A DNA stretch of 64,000 bases from Actinomycetota bacterium. GTDB taxonomy: Bacteria; Actinomycetota; Actinomycetes; Streptosporangiales; Streptosporangiaceae. The notes below the pieces were generated by a model that saw only the letters and a program-made list of their open reading frames with translations, was not told where the DNA came from and made no database searches. The stretch is taken from the NCBI GenBank assembly GCA_019240215.1, contig JAFAYQ010000025.1, positions 1 through 64,000 on the forward strand, in the 5' to 3' direction. The stretch's first letter is position 1; each line of letters opens with the position of its first letter. The translations under genes and the position numbers were made by a program. Below are positions 42,498 to 50,095 of this stretch, one piece after another.

Positions 42498-43556
42498 GTG
42501 ATCAAAATCATCTATCGTGACCTGTCGCCGGGATTACACGCTTCGGCCGAAACGGCCGGCCGGGATACGGTCATCTCGCTCCTGCCTGGGCTGACGCCTG
42601 AGCAGCGGCGGGCCGCGCTGCGCCGGATCCGGCACAGCGGCCGGATGGGCCACGGACCGCGGGTGTCGGCCGGGCCACTCCGGCTGGCATTGACCCTGGA
42701 CCGGATAAGAGCCGTTACGCGCACCAGCGCGGCAGTTGTCCGGCTTCATCCGGCCGGGAGCAGCCTTCCGATTTTGCTCCTTTCCACGGCCGCGGTGGTC
42801 TTTGTTCTGATGGCGACGGTGTCCATCCACGTCGTGCCGTCACCGAAGTCGTCGGACCAGCGGACTCCAGCGGCCAGCGGCCTGGTTCCCGATCCCTCGT
42901 CGTCCTCGGTCCGGGCGGGCGGCGGGACCGCGCCGTCCAACGGGATCGCCGGTGTTCTGTCGCCGGCCGACGGGGTGGCCGCGGGCTTGCGGCCATCGGC
43001 CCTGGCGTACGGTCCGGCTGGTTCGCGCGGCGGTTCGGCCGGGGACGCGGCGGGCACCAGCCAGCTGGGCTCGCTGACCGGCACCGGCGGCACCGGCCCG
43101 GCCACGGCCGCCTCGACCGGATCGGCCGGCACCGGTCTGGTCAACCCCGGCGGGACGGTCAGCGCGGCGTCGGGTTCCGGGTCTTCCGGCGGCACCAGCC
43201 TGTCCAGCGGCTCGGGCGCCAGCTCGGAGCCGGGGGCCGGCTCGGGCCCGGGGTCGGGTTCCGGCTCCAGCGCCGGCCGACCTGGTTCGCGGACCAGCTC
43301 CGGATCGGACGGCGGGTCGAGCTCGGGGTCCGTCCCGGCCGGCACCGGCAGCAGTGGCCCGGTCGCCGGCAGCGGCTCCGGGGAGTCCGGCGGTTCCGGC
43401 TCGGGGAGCAGCGGCACCTCGGGTACCGGCGGTCCGGGCAGTGCCGGCGGCACCTCCGGCACCGGCTCGGGCAGCTCGGGTTCCGTGGGCAGCTCCGGTT
43501 CGGGCGGCGGCAGCTGCGTCAACGTGGGCTCGGTCCAGGTGTGCCTGAACCTGTGA
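42498..43556 (+). CDS. Unknown membrane protein with Ser/Gly stalk, copy 1 of a tandem pair
   Basis: 352 residues from GTG 42498. Residues 1-~85 are a conserved basic cytosolic domain (MIKIIYRDLSPGLHAS, TVISLLPGLTP-QRRAALRRIR). Residues ~90-112 are one helix (LPILLLSTAAVVFVLMATVS). Residues ~115-335 are a low-complexity Ser/Gly/Thr/Pro stalk that should be outside. The C-terminus is a tiny conserved knot CVNVGSVQVCLNL with two Cys, probably a disulfide. I recognise no family. It resembles a cell-surface stalk with a small terminal tip and a cytosolic handle. The paralogue follows at 43859. Confidence 0.75.
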   Translation: MIKIIYRDLSPGLHASAETAGRDTVISLLPGLTPEQRRAALRRIRHSGRMGHGPRVSAGPLRLALTLDRIRAVTRTSAAVVRLHPAGSSLPILLLSTAAVVFVLMATVSIHVVPSPKSSDQRTPAASGLVPDPSSSSVRAGGGTAPSNGIAGVLSPADGVAAGLRPSALAYGPAGSRGGSAGDAAGTSQLGSLTGTGGTGPATAASTGSAGTGLVNPGGTVSAASGSGSSGGTSLSSGSGASSEPGAGSGPGSGSGSSAGRPGSRTSSGSDGGSSSGSVPAGTGSSGPVAGSGSGESGGSGSGSSGTSGTGGPGSAGGTSGTGSGSSGSVGSSGSGGGSCVNVGSVQVCLNL

Positions 43557-43822
43557 AGGACTGTCCGCCCGGCCGGGATCACCCCTGGGAAAGGAGCCGC
43601 CCAGAACTCGAAGCCCTCGTTCCGTACAGCCAGCCGGACCGCCCGGATATATCGGGCCGTGATAGCGGAATTGTGGATGACCACACGCCAGGTTTCCAGC
43701 CGAAACAGGCATTCCGCCGTAAAGATTTCTAGCGGCTCGATAACGCCATTGCCCTGAGCTCGGCTAATCCGCGGTGTTAGCTTACGTACCGCGAAACGCC
43801 TCGTGGCGGGCGTGCATTCATC

Positions 43823-43839
43823 TGTCATCGGATCTGACG
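43823..43839. promoter_or_regulatory. Conserved inverted repeat before second stalk gene
   Basis: TGTCA-N7-TGACG, in the same position relative to the start as the repeat at 42462-42478. It lies in a 302-bp gap (43557-43858) that is the duplicated copy of the lnt/stalk-1 intergenic region and holds no gene. Confidence 0.5.
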
Positions 43840-43858
43840 CGTACCAAAAGGCTGGCTC

Positions 43859-44812
43859 GTGATCAAAATCATTTATCGTGACCTGTCGCCCGGATTACAC
43901 GCATCCGCGGAGACCGCGGGCCGGGGTACGGTCATCTCGCTCCTCCCGGGGCTGACGCCGGGCCAGCGGCGGGCGGCGCTGCGCCGGATCCGGAACAGTG
44001 GCCGGATGGGCCGCGGCCCCCGGATCGGCGCGCTGGGGCTGGCCGTGGCCCTCGTGGTGGACCGGATCAAGGCGGCCGTGCGTACCGGTGCGGCCCTTGT
44101 CCGGCTCCATCCGGCCGGGAGCAGCCTCCCGCTGCTCCTTCTTTCCGCCGGCGCGGTGGTCTTCGTTCTGGTGTCGGCGGTGCCGGTTCAGCCGGCGCCG
44201 GACTCGTCCGATCAGACTCCCGTCATCGGCGGATTGGCGGCCGGCCCGGCCGCATCCGGGCCAAGCATGGGCCAGAGCACCAGGGTGCCCGGTACGCGGC
44301 CCGGGTCCCGCCCACCCGCGAAGCACGGGTCGTCCGCGGCCCGGCGGCGGCCGGCCCGGGCCACGCCGAAAGCGGCCCGGGCGGGTTCGGTCTCCGGTCC
44401 CACCGGCCCCGGCTCGGCCGCGTCCACGTCTGCTGAGCCGCCGGACGCCGGTTCGGGCACGGTGAGCGGAACGGGCACCACCTCGGCCGCGGATTCGGGC
44501 CACTCGCCGGGTACGTCGGGTGGATCAGCCAGCGGCCGCGGCACGAGTTCGGGCTCCGGCACCGCCAGCTCCGCATCGCACGGCGGTTCTCCGGGCTCGG
44601 GCTCGAGTTCGGCTCCGGGTCCGGGCTCGAGCCCGGGCAGTTTCGGGACCCGCAGCTCCGGCTCCGGCGGTTCCGTCCGGGGGAGTTCGGGTTCGGGCGG
44701 TGCCGGGACCGGCCGCCCGGGTACCAGCCTCGGGTCGCCCGGCCGGTCCGGCCCGCGCGTCTGCGTCACGGTGGTCACGGTGGTCACCGTGCAGACGTGC
44801 GTGAAACCGTAG
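43859..44812 (+). CDS. Unknown membrane protein with Ser/Gly stalk, copy 2
   Basis: 317 residues, GTG start. The first ~50 residues are almost identical to the protein at 42498-43556 (RDLSPGLHASAETAGRG, LRRIRNSGRMGRGPR). The helix LPLLLLSAGAVVFVLVSAV follows, then a stalk with more Arg and Pro. The C-terminus CVTVVTVVTVQTCVKP keeps the two-Cys knot although the stalk has diverged completely. Strong conservation of both ends and loss of the middle suggests selection on the handle and tip. Separate promoter copy. Function unknown. Confidence 0.75.
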   Translation: MIKIIYRDLSPGLHASAETAGRGTVISLLPGLTPGQRRAALRRIRNSGRMGRGPRIGALGLAVALVVDRIKAAVRTGAALVRLHPAGSSLPLLLLSAGAVVFVLVSAVPVQPAPDSSDQTPVIGGLAAGPAASGPSMGQSTRVPGTRPGSRPPAKHGSSAARRRPARATPKAARAGSVSGPTGPGSAASTSAEPPDAGSGTVSGTGTTSAADSGHSPGTSGGSASGRGTSSGSGTASSASHGGSPGSGSSSAPGPGSSPGSFGTRSSGSGGSVRGSSGSGGAGTGRPGTSLGSPGRSGPRVCVTVVTVVTVQTCVKP

Positions 44813-44906
44813 CCGACGGCCGGCCGGGTCCGCGCCGGCCGTAGGCTCTGGCCGCCCGCTGGATTCACCCCGGCGGGCGGTCAGCTGCCTGCGGAAGGAG
44901 CCCGGC

Positions 44907-46067
44907 GTGAGCCGACGGGGCTGGGTGCTGTTCACCGCCATGAGCGTCATCTGGGGCATCCCCTACCTGCTGATCAAGGTGGCGGACGGCGGCGTCTCGG
45001 TCCCGGTGCTGGTGTTCACCCGGGTCGCGCTGGGCGCGTTGCTGTTGCTGCCGGTCGCGCTGCGGGGCCGCACCCTGGGGGCGCTGCGCGGGCACTGGCG
45101 CTGGCTGATCGCGTTCGCGGGCGCCGAGATCGTGGGCCCGTTCGCCCTCCTGTCCAGCGCCGAGAAGCACCTGAACAGCTCGACCACCGGGCTGCTGGTG
45201 GCGGCGGTGCCGATCATCGGGGCGGTGCTGGTCCAGTTCACCGGGGGCCAGGACAAGCTCACCCCGATCCGCTGGACCGGCCTGATCGTCGGCTTCGCCG
45301 GAGTCGCGGTGCTGGCCGGCCCGGACGCGGCCCACGGGGACGCCCTGTCGGTGGCCGAGGTGCTGCTGACCGCGCTCGGTTACGCGACCGGGCCGCTGAT
45401 CGCCAACCGCAAGCTGCAAGGGGTGCCGCCGGCCGCCGTCAACACCGTGTGCCTGGGCATGACCGCCCTCGTCTACGTGGTGCCGGCCGCGCTGACCTGG
45501 CCCGCCCACCTGCCGGCGGCCAAGGTCATCGCCTCTCTGGTCGCGCTCGGGGCGATCTGCACGGCCACCGCCTTCCTGGTGTTCTTCGCGCTGATCGCCG
45601 AGGTCGGCCCGGCCCGGGCCACCGTCATCACCTACGTCAACCCGGCCGTCGCCGTCGCGCTCGGCGTTCTCATCCTCGGGGAGCCGCTGACCTGGGCCGT
45701 GGCCGGCGCCTTCGTCCTCATCCTCGGCGGCTCGGTCCTCGCCACCCGCCCCAGCGCCCCCCAAAAGAGCACCCCAGAAACCAGCGCTCCCAAATCCAGC
45801 GCCCCCAAATCCAGCGCTCCCAAATCCAGCGCCCCCACAGCTAGCACGCCCGCCCCACCAGTCCCATCAGACCCGTCTGTCACGCCGGTCCCGCCAGCCG
45901 CAGCGGCCGCGCTGGCCGTGACCGACGATGGCCCCCGCCCGGCGGACCAGGCGGAGGCCATCAACGGGGACGGACCAGACGGTCAGCCCTTGAGCCGGTT
46001 CAGCAGGTCGGTCCCGGACGGGGAGCCCAGGCCGGTGCAGGGGTCCCAGCCCGGCCCGGCCGAGTAG
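44907..46067 (+). CDS. EamA/DMT-family transporter with repeat tail
   Basis: 386 residues. Ten helices in two EamA repeats (GWVLFTAMSVIWGIPYLLIK; TALGYATGPLIANRKLQG) end with YVNPAVAVALGVLILGEPLTW, typical of EamA exporters. The ~105-residue C-terminal tail is low-complexity, with tandem SAPKSSAPKSSAPKSSAP units, a 16-ish-bp nucleotide repeat at 45783-45840. AAGGAG precedes GTG 44907. Its last 85 bp overlap the convergent protease gene, so the tail probably grew by read-through past an older stop. Confidence 0.86.
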   Translation: MSRRGWVLFTAMSVIWGIPYLLIKVADGGVSVPVLVFTRVALGALLLLPVALRGRTLGALRGHWRWLIAFAGAEIVGPFALLSSAEKHLNSSTTGLLVAAVPIIGAVLVQFTGGQDKLTPIRWTGLIVGFAGVAVLAGPDAAHGDALSVAEVLLTALGYATGPLIANRKLQGVPPAAVNTVCLGMTALVYVVPAALTWPAHLPAAKVIASLVALGAICTATAFLVFFALIAEVGPARATVITYVNPAVAVALGVLILGEPLTWAVAGAFVLILGGSVLATRPSAPQKSTPETSAPKSSAPKSSAPKSSAPTASTPAPPVPSDPSVTPVPPAAAAALAVTDDGPRPADQAEAINGDGPDGQPLSRFSRSVPDGEPRPVQGSQPGPAE

Positions 46068-47551
46068 GCGCCGTTGCTGCCGCTGGTGATGTCGTTGAAC
46101 CCGGCCGCCGCCTGGCCGGCCGTCACCCCCGGGTAGAGCAGGGTCTGGATCAGTCCGAAGGTCTTGCCGGTGGACTGCGACAGCCGGGCGATCAGCCCCG
46201 CCCACAGCGGGGCGACCGCGCTGGTGCCGCCGTAGACCGCCTGCTTGCCGTCCACCTGGACCTGGTAACCGGTCTGGGGGTCGGCGTTGCCGGCCACGTC
46301 CGGCACGCCCCGCCCGCCGGTGCTGGCCGAGGCGGCCGGCACCCCGGCGCTGGCCTGCCAGGACGGCACCGGGTAGAGGGTGCTGATCCCGCCGCCGGTC
46401 GCACCGCCGCCGGAGCCGTCGTTCCACACGGTCTCCGAGCTGATCGCGCCGGTGCTGGTGCTGGCCTCCAGCCGGGTGCCGCCGCAGCCCAGCGCGTACG
46501 GGCTCGAGGCCGGGTAGTCACAGTGGTTCTTGCCGTCTTTTTCGCCATCGGAGCTGCCGTTGTCGCCGGCCGCCACCGTGACCGTGATGCCGAGCGCGGC
46601 CGCGTCCGACAGCGCCTGGTCCATCGCGGTGCGGGACTGGGTCGACCAGGTCTCCTCCGGGCCGCCCCAGCTGATGCTGATCACGGTGGGGGTGGGGCTG
46701 GCGTGGGCCGCGTCGCTGATCGCGTCGATGAACCCCTGGTCGGTGTTGGGGGCGAAGTACACGACCTGCTTGGCGCCGGGGGCCGTCGCCCCCGCCACCT
46801 CGATGTCCAGCAGCACCTCGCCGTCGGCGCCGGTCGGGTCGGAGCCGGGGGCGTTGGACGCGTTGTCGACGCTGGCGGCGGTGACCGAGGGGACCGCCAG
46901 GCCCAGGCCGGAGAAGTAGGTCTGCAGGTCGGTGGTGGAGAAGCCGCCGCCGAACTCGAGGATCGCGATCGTCGACCCGGTGCCGTCGGTGCCGGCCGGG
47001 AACTGGTAGGCCTGGGCGACCTGGACCGGGGTGTAGGAGGTGGTCTGGGCGGCGGCGTCGGCGGCCGCCCGGAAGTGGGCCCGGACCTGCGGGCGGTTGT
47101 CCAGCCCGAGGACCGCGACCACGATGCCGTCGAGCGCGGCCGGTACCTGCAGGGCCCCTTCCCGGTAGCGGTGCTCGACCTCACCGCCGCCCGGGAACGC
47201 GCTGCGAGCCCGGCGCAGGTTGACGCCGAACGCCTGGGAAAGGGCCGACAGCGGGCCGGCCACCTTCAGCCGCCGGGAGCCGTCTTCGACCGGGGTGACC
47301 GCGAGGCCGAACCCGCTGAGGGTCTCGCGCGCCCGCTCGATGTCGGACGGCTCGGCGCCGTAGGTGTCGCCCAGCTCGCCCCGGGAGATGACCTCGGGCG
47401 AGAGCACCAGCTCGTCCGGCAGCTCGGTCTGGCGCCGGAGCACCACCGTCACCTCGATGCGTTCCTGCTCGTTGACCGGCCCCAGGTCCTGCACGCCGGA
47501 GATTGCCGAACGTTCGCTGCCCGCGAGCGGCACGAACGACCCTGATGTCAT
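45983..47551 (-). CDS. S53 (sedolisin/kumamolisin) serine-carboxyl protease
   Basis: 522 residues from ATG 47551 (AGGAGG eight bases upstream). Residues ~1-165 are the pro-domain (VTVVLRRQTELPDE; LSGFGLAVTPVEDGSRRL). The catalytic domain has Glu245 and Asp249 (GEVLLDIEVAGA), oxyanion Asp330 (VAAGDNGS) and Ser444 (GGTSAVAP). Spacings of 4, 81 and 114 residues match kumamolisin (E78, D82, D164, S278). A C-terminal calcium site is seen in FNDITSGSNGAYSAGPGWDP. It has no clear signal peptide, as in kumamolisin. Acid-active endopeptidase. A 25-bp tandem repeat lies 95 bp upstream. Confidence 0.92.
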   Translation of the reverse strand: MTSGSFVPLAGSERSAISGVQDLGPVNEQERIEVTVVLRRQTELPDELVLSPEVISRGELGDTYGAEPSDIERARETLSGFGLAVTPVEDGSRRLKVAGPLSALSQAFGVNLRRARSAFPGGGEVEHRYREGALQVPAALDGIVVAVLGLDNRPQVRAHFRAAADAAAQTTSYTPVQVAQAYQFPAGTDGTGSTIAILEFGGGFSTTDLQTYFSGLGLAVPSVTAASVDNASNAPGSDPTGADGEVLLDIEVAGATAPGAKQVVYFAPNTDQGFIDAISDAAHASPTPTVISISWGGPEETWSTQSRTAMDQALSDAAALGITVTVAAGDNGSSDGEKDGKNHCDYPASSPYALGCGGTRLEASTSTGAISSETVWNDGSGGGATGGGISTLYPVPSWQASAGVPAASASTGGRGVPDVAGNADPQTGYQVQVDGKQAVYGGTSAVAPLWAGLIARLSQSTGKTFGLIQTLLYPGVTAGQAAAGFNDITSGSNGAYSAGPGWDPCTGLGSPSGTDLLNRLKG

Positions 47552-47644
47552 GTCCGAATCCTCCTGAAGTGGCAGCGTGTGCGGCCGGTCACCGTAGAGC
47601 ATCATTCCCTGTCCGGGACGAGGGGGAGGGCGACTCGGCTCAAT

Positions 47645-47694
47645 GTTTCCCGAATGGTCCCCATCCAGGGTTTCCCGAATGGTCCCCATCCAGG
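47645..47694. repeat. 25-bp perfect tandem repeat in protease/MFS promoter gap
   Basis: Two exact, adjacent 25-bp copies at 47645-47669 and 47670-47694. Each begins GTTTCCCGAATGG and ends CCCCATCCAGG. They lie between the divergent protease and MFS genes. Confidence 0.9.
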
Positions 47695-47768
47695 CCGGCC
47701 GGCGTTCCCCTTCATACTGGTGGCTGTGATTTACATCGGTAACCAGGCAGGCCGCCTACGAGCCTCTC

Positions 47769-49328
47769 GTGGCTAGCCCGGCCGCCCCGGCCCAGACGGA
47801 CTCGCCGGCCCTGAAGTACTCCAGTCCGGTCGGCCGCTGGGTGCTGACCGCGACCGTGCTCGGATCGGGGATCGCCTCGCTCGACGCCACCGTGGTCGGC
47901 ATCGCGCTGCCCGCCATCGGCCGCGATTTCCACGTGGGGGAGGCCAGCCTGCAGTGGGTGGTGGACGCCTACACGCTGTCACTGGCCGGGTTGCTGCTGC
48001 TGGGCGGGACCCTCGGTGACCGCTACGGGCGGCGCAAGGTCTTCCTGATCGGCACGGTCTGGTTCGCGCTCGCCTCGCTGCTGTGCGGGGTGGCGCCCGA
48101 CGCGACCACGCTGATCCTGGCCCGGGCGCTGCAGGGGGTCGGGGCCGCCCTGCTCACGCCGGGCAGCCTGGCCATCTTGCAGGCCTCGTTCGTGCAGGAC
48201 GACCGGTCGAAGGCGATCGGGGCCTGGTCGGGGCTGGGGGGCCTGGCCACCGCGGCCGGGCCGTTCCTGGGCGGCTGGCTGATCGACGCGGTGTCCTGGC
48301 GGCTGGTGTTCTTCATCAACCTGCCGGTCGCGGCGGCCGTGGTCGCGATCACGCTGCGGCACGTGCCGGAGTCCAAGGCCCCGGACGAGACCGGGCGGCT
48401 GGACGTGACCGGGTCGATCGCGATCACCGGCGCCCTGATCGGCATCACCTACGGGCTGATCGCCGCACCCGACGACGGGTGGCTGTCCGCCCCGGTGCTG
48501 GCCTCGCTGGTGGGCGGGCTGGTGCTGATGGGGGTGTTCCTCTTCAACGAGGCGCACGTGAAGGAACCGATGCTGCCGCTGACCGTGTTCAGCTCGCGCC
48601 AGTTCTCGGCCGCCAACGCGGTCACGTTCGTGGTCTACGGTGCCCTCGGCGGCACCCTGTTCCTGCTGCCGACCGTGCTGCAGGAGGCCGCCCACTACAG
48701 CCCGCTGGCCTCGGGGGCGGCGCTGCTGCCGGTCACGATCATCATGCTGGTGCTGTCGGCCCGGTCGGGGGCGCTGGCCGCCCGGATCGGCCCGCGGCTG
48801 CAGATGTCGGTCGGCCCGCTGGTCATCGCGGCCGGCCTGCTGCTGCTGATCCGCTCGACCGGGTCGAACGGTTACTGGATCGACGTCCTGCCCGCGGTGC
48901 TGGTGTTCGGCTTCGGCCTGTCGATCAACGTGGCCCCGCTGACCTCGACCGCGATGTCGGCGGTGCCGGCCGAGCACTCCGGCGTCGCCTCGGCCGTCAA
49001 CAACGACGTGGCCCGGGCGGCCGGCCTGATCGCGGTCGCGGTGCTGCCGGTCGCGGCCGGGATCACCGGCGACACCTATCTGCACCCGCAGGCGCTGTCC
49101 CACGGCTTCCACAACGCGCTGATCATCGCGGCCATCGCCTGCGTGATCGGCGGCCTGCTGGCCGCCGCCACCATCCGCAACCCACCGCGCCGGCGCCCGG
49201 CCCCGAGCGCGCCGGGTCAGCCCGGACAGCCGCGCGCCAGGGCCCGGCCCGAGCTGAGCTGCTCGCTGGATGCCCCGCCGCTCCGCCGGGAGAGCCTCGC
49301 CGAACCAGCCGAGCACCCCGCCAGCTGA
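47769..49328 (+). CDS. MFS drug exporter, DHA2 (14-helix) family
   Basis: 519 residues with 14 predicted helices. Family motifs are LDATVVGIALPAIGRDF (motif D1), LLLGGTLGDRYGRRKVFLIG (motif A), LILARALQGVGAALLTPGSLA (motif B) and GPFLGGWLIDAVSWRLVFFINLP (motif C). Together these mark the EmrB/QacA proton-coupled efflux group. The C-terminal ~50 residues are Pro/Arg-rich. GTG start at 47769. Divergent from the protease; no TetR regulator is adjacent. Substrates cannot be predicted. Confidence 0.92.
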   Translation: MASPAAPAQTDSPALKYSSPVGRWVLTATVLGSGIASLDATVVGIALPAIGRDFHVGEASLQWVVDAYTLSLAGLLLLGGTLGDRYGRRKVFLIGTVWFALASLLCGVAPDATTLILARALQGVGAALLTPGSLAILQASFVQDDRSKAIGAWSGLGGLATAAGPFLGGWLIDAVSWRLVFFINLPVAAAVVAITLRHVPESKAPDETGRLDVTGSIAITGALIGITYGLIAAPDDGWLSAPVLASLVGGLVLMGVFLFNEAHVKEPMLPLTVFSSRQFSAANAVTFVVYGALGGTLFLLPTVLQEAAHYSPLASGAALLPVTIIMLVLSARSGALAARIGPRLQMSVGPLVIAAGLLLLIRSTGSNGYWIDVLPAVLVFGFGLSINVAPLTSTAMSAVPAEHSGVASAVNNDVARAAGLIAVAVLPVAAGITGDTYLHPQALSHGFHNALIIAAIACVIGGLLAAATIRNPPRRRPAPSAPGQPGQPRARARPELSCSLDAPPLRRESLAEPAEHPAS

Positions 49329-49440
49329 CCGGCTGGTCGCGGGCCTGCGGACGCGAAAAGGGGGCGGGCCGTGGGGCCCGTCCCCTCTTCGTCAGCGCCG
49401 GAAGCGGCCGAGCCGTCTTCAGCGCGGAGGCGGTACGCCG

Positions 49441-49839
49441 TCAGGCGGCGAGCCGCTCCTCGGCGGTGGCGCCGTCGAGCACCTCGAGCCGGTGGACGAC
49501 GTTCTCGGTGGTCGCCTCGTGGACGGTCAGGTCCGCCAGCGCCAGCACGCCGAGCAGCAGCGCGTCGGCGAACACCAGCCAGGTGAGCGCGGTACCCGAG
49601 AACACCAGGGCGGCGATGATCGACCAGGCGGCGGCCAGGCCGATCACGCCGTGGCCGACCTTGCGGGCCAGCGTCGGGACCAGGACCGCGCTCAGGCCGG
49701 CCAGCAGCAGCACGCTGACCGAGACCCCGAACGCCACCCAGTGGGCGACGCCGATGGACCAGGTCATCGCGGCCACCGCCAGGAATCCGGCGGCGATGAC
49801 GAACAGGTTGTCGATGACGAACCTAGAGCTGAGCTTCAT
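49441..49839 (-). CDS. Small four-helix membrane protein, SPW-like
   Basis: 132 residues from ATG 49839, with GGAGG ten bases upstream. Four helices are seen: NLFVIAAGFLAVAAMTWSIG; WVAFGVSVSVLLLAGLSAV; GHGVIGLAAAWSIIAALVFSG; TWLVFADALLLGVLALADL. The TWSIG-VAHWVAFG pattern recalls SPW repeat proteins of actinobacteria. The C-terminus is short and acidic (EVLDGATAEERLAA). The 5' leader holds a strong 21-bp inverted repeat just before the ribosome-binding site. Function unknown. Confidence 0.72.
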   Translation of the reverse strand: MKLSSRFVIDNLFVIAAGFLAVAAMTWSIGVAHWVAFGVSVSVLLLAGLSAVLVPTLARKVGHGVIGLAAAWSIIAALVFSGTALTWLVFADALLLGVLALADLTVHEATTENVVHRLEVLDGATAEERLAA

Positions 49840-49855
49840 GTGGGGTGCACCTCCC

Positions 49856-49876
49856 TGACACCGCGGTGCGGTGTCA
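49856..49876. promoter_or_regulatory. 21-bp palindrome in the leader of the SPW-like gene
   Basis: TGACACCGC-GGT-GCGGTGTCA is a perfect 9-3-9 inverted repeat. It ends two bases before the GGAGG ribosome-binding site of the gene at 49441-49839. It could be an operator or an RNA hairpin affecting translation. The remaining gap to 50095 holds no gene. Confidence 0.6.
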
Positions 49877-50095
49877 AACCGTTGTTGACGGCGGGTCGGC
49901 GCGGGCGCCCTCGCGGTGTCCGTGCGGCTCGTCGGGTTGCCCCGGCCCCTACCGGGGCAGCCACTGATCACCAAGCCATAGACATGCTTCGATATTTCCA
50001 GCTCATCCTGTCTCGTAGGTCACACTGGCCGCACCGCGGGGCGGCCCCGCGCGGAGCGGGCCGGCCACAATCCCGAAGCTGGGATGATAGGAGCC

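Larger units (their letters stand above)
42213..43576. repeat. Left unit of a ~1.36-kb ancestral tandem duplication
   Basis: The unit runs from the start codon of lnt through the control region and the stalk-protein gene 42498-43556. The next unit begins at 43577 with the same GATCAC-CTGGGA-AGCCGCCCA series. Corresponding landmarks are offset by 1361-1364 bp. Units have diverged in the stalk region but keep the promoter region, the N-terminal coding part and a C-terminal Cys motif. Confidence 0.75.

Noticed and set aside
45783..45840. Short regularly spaced repeats as a CRISPR or iteron array
   Set aside because: They encode the SAPKSSA tail of the EamA transporter.
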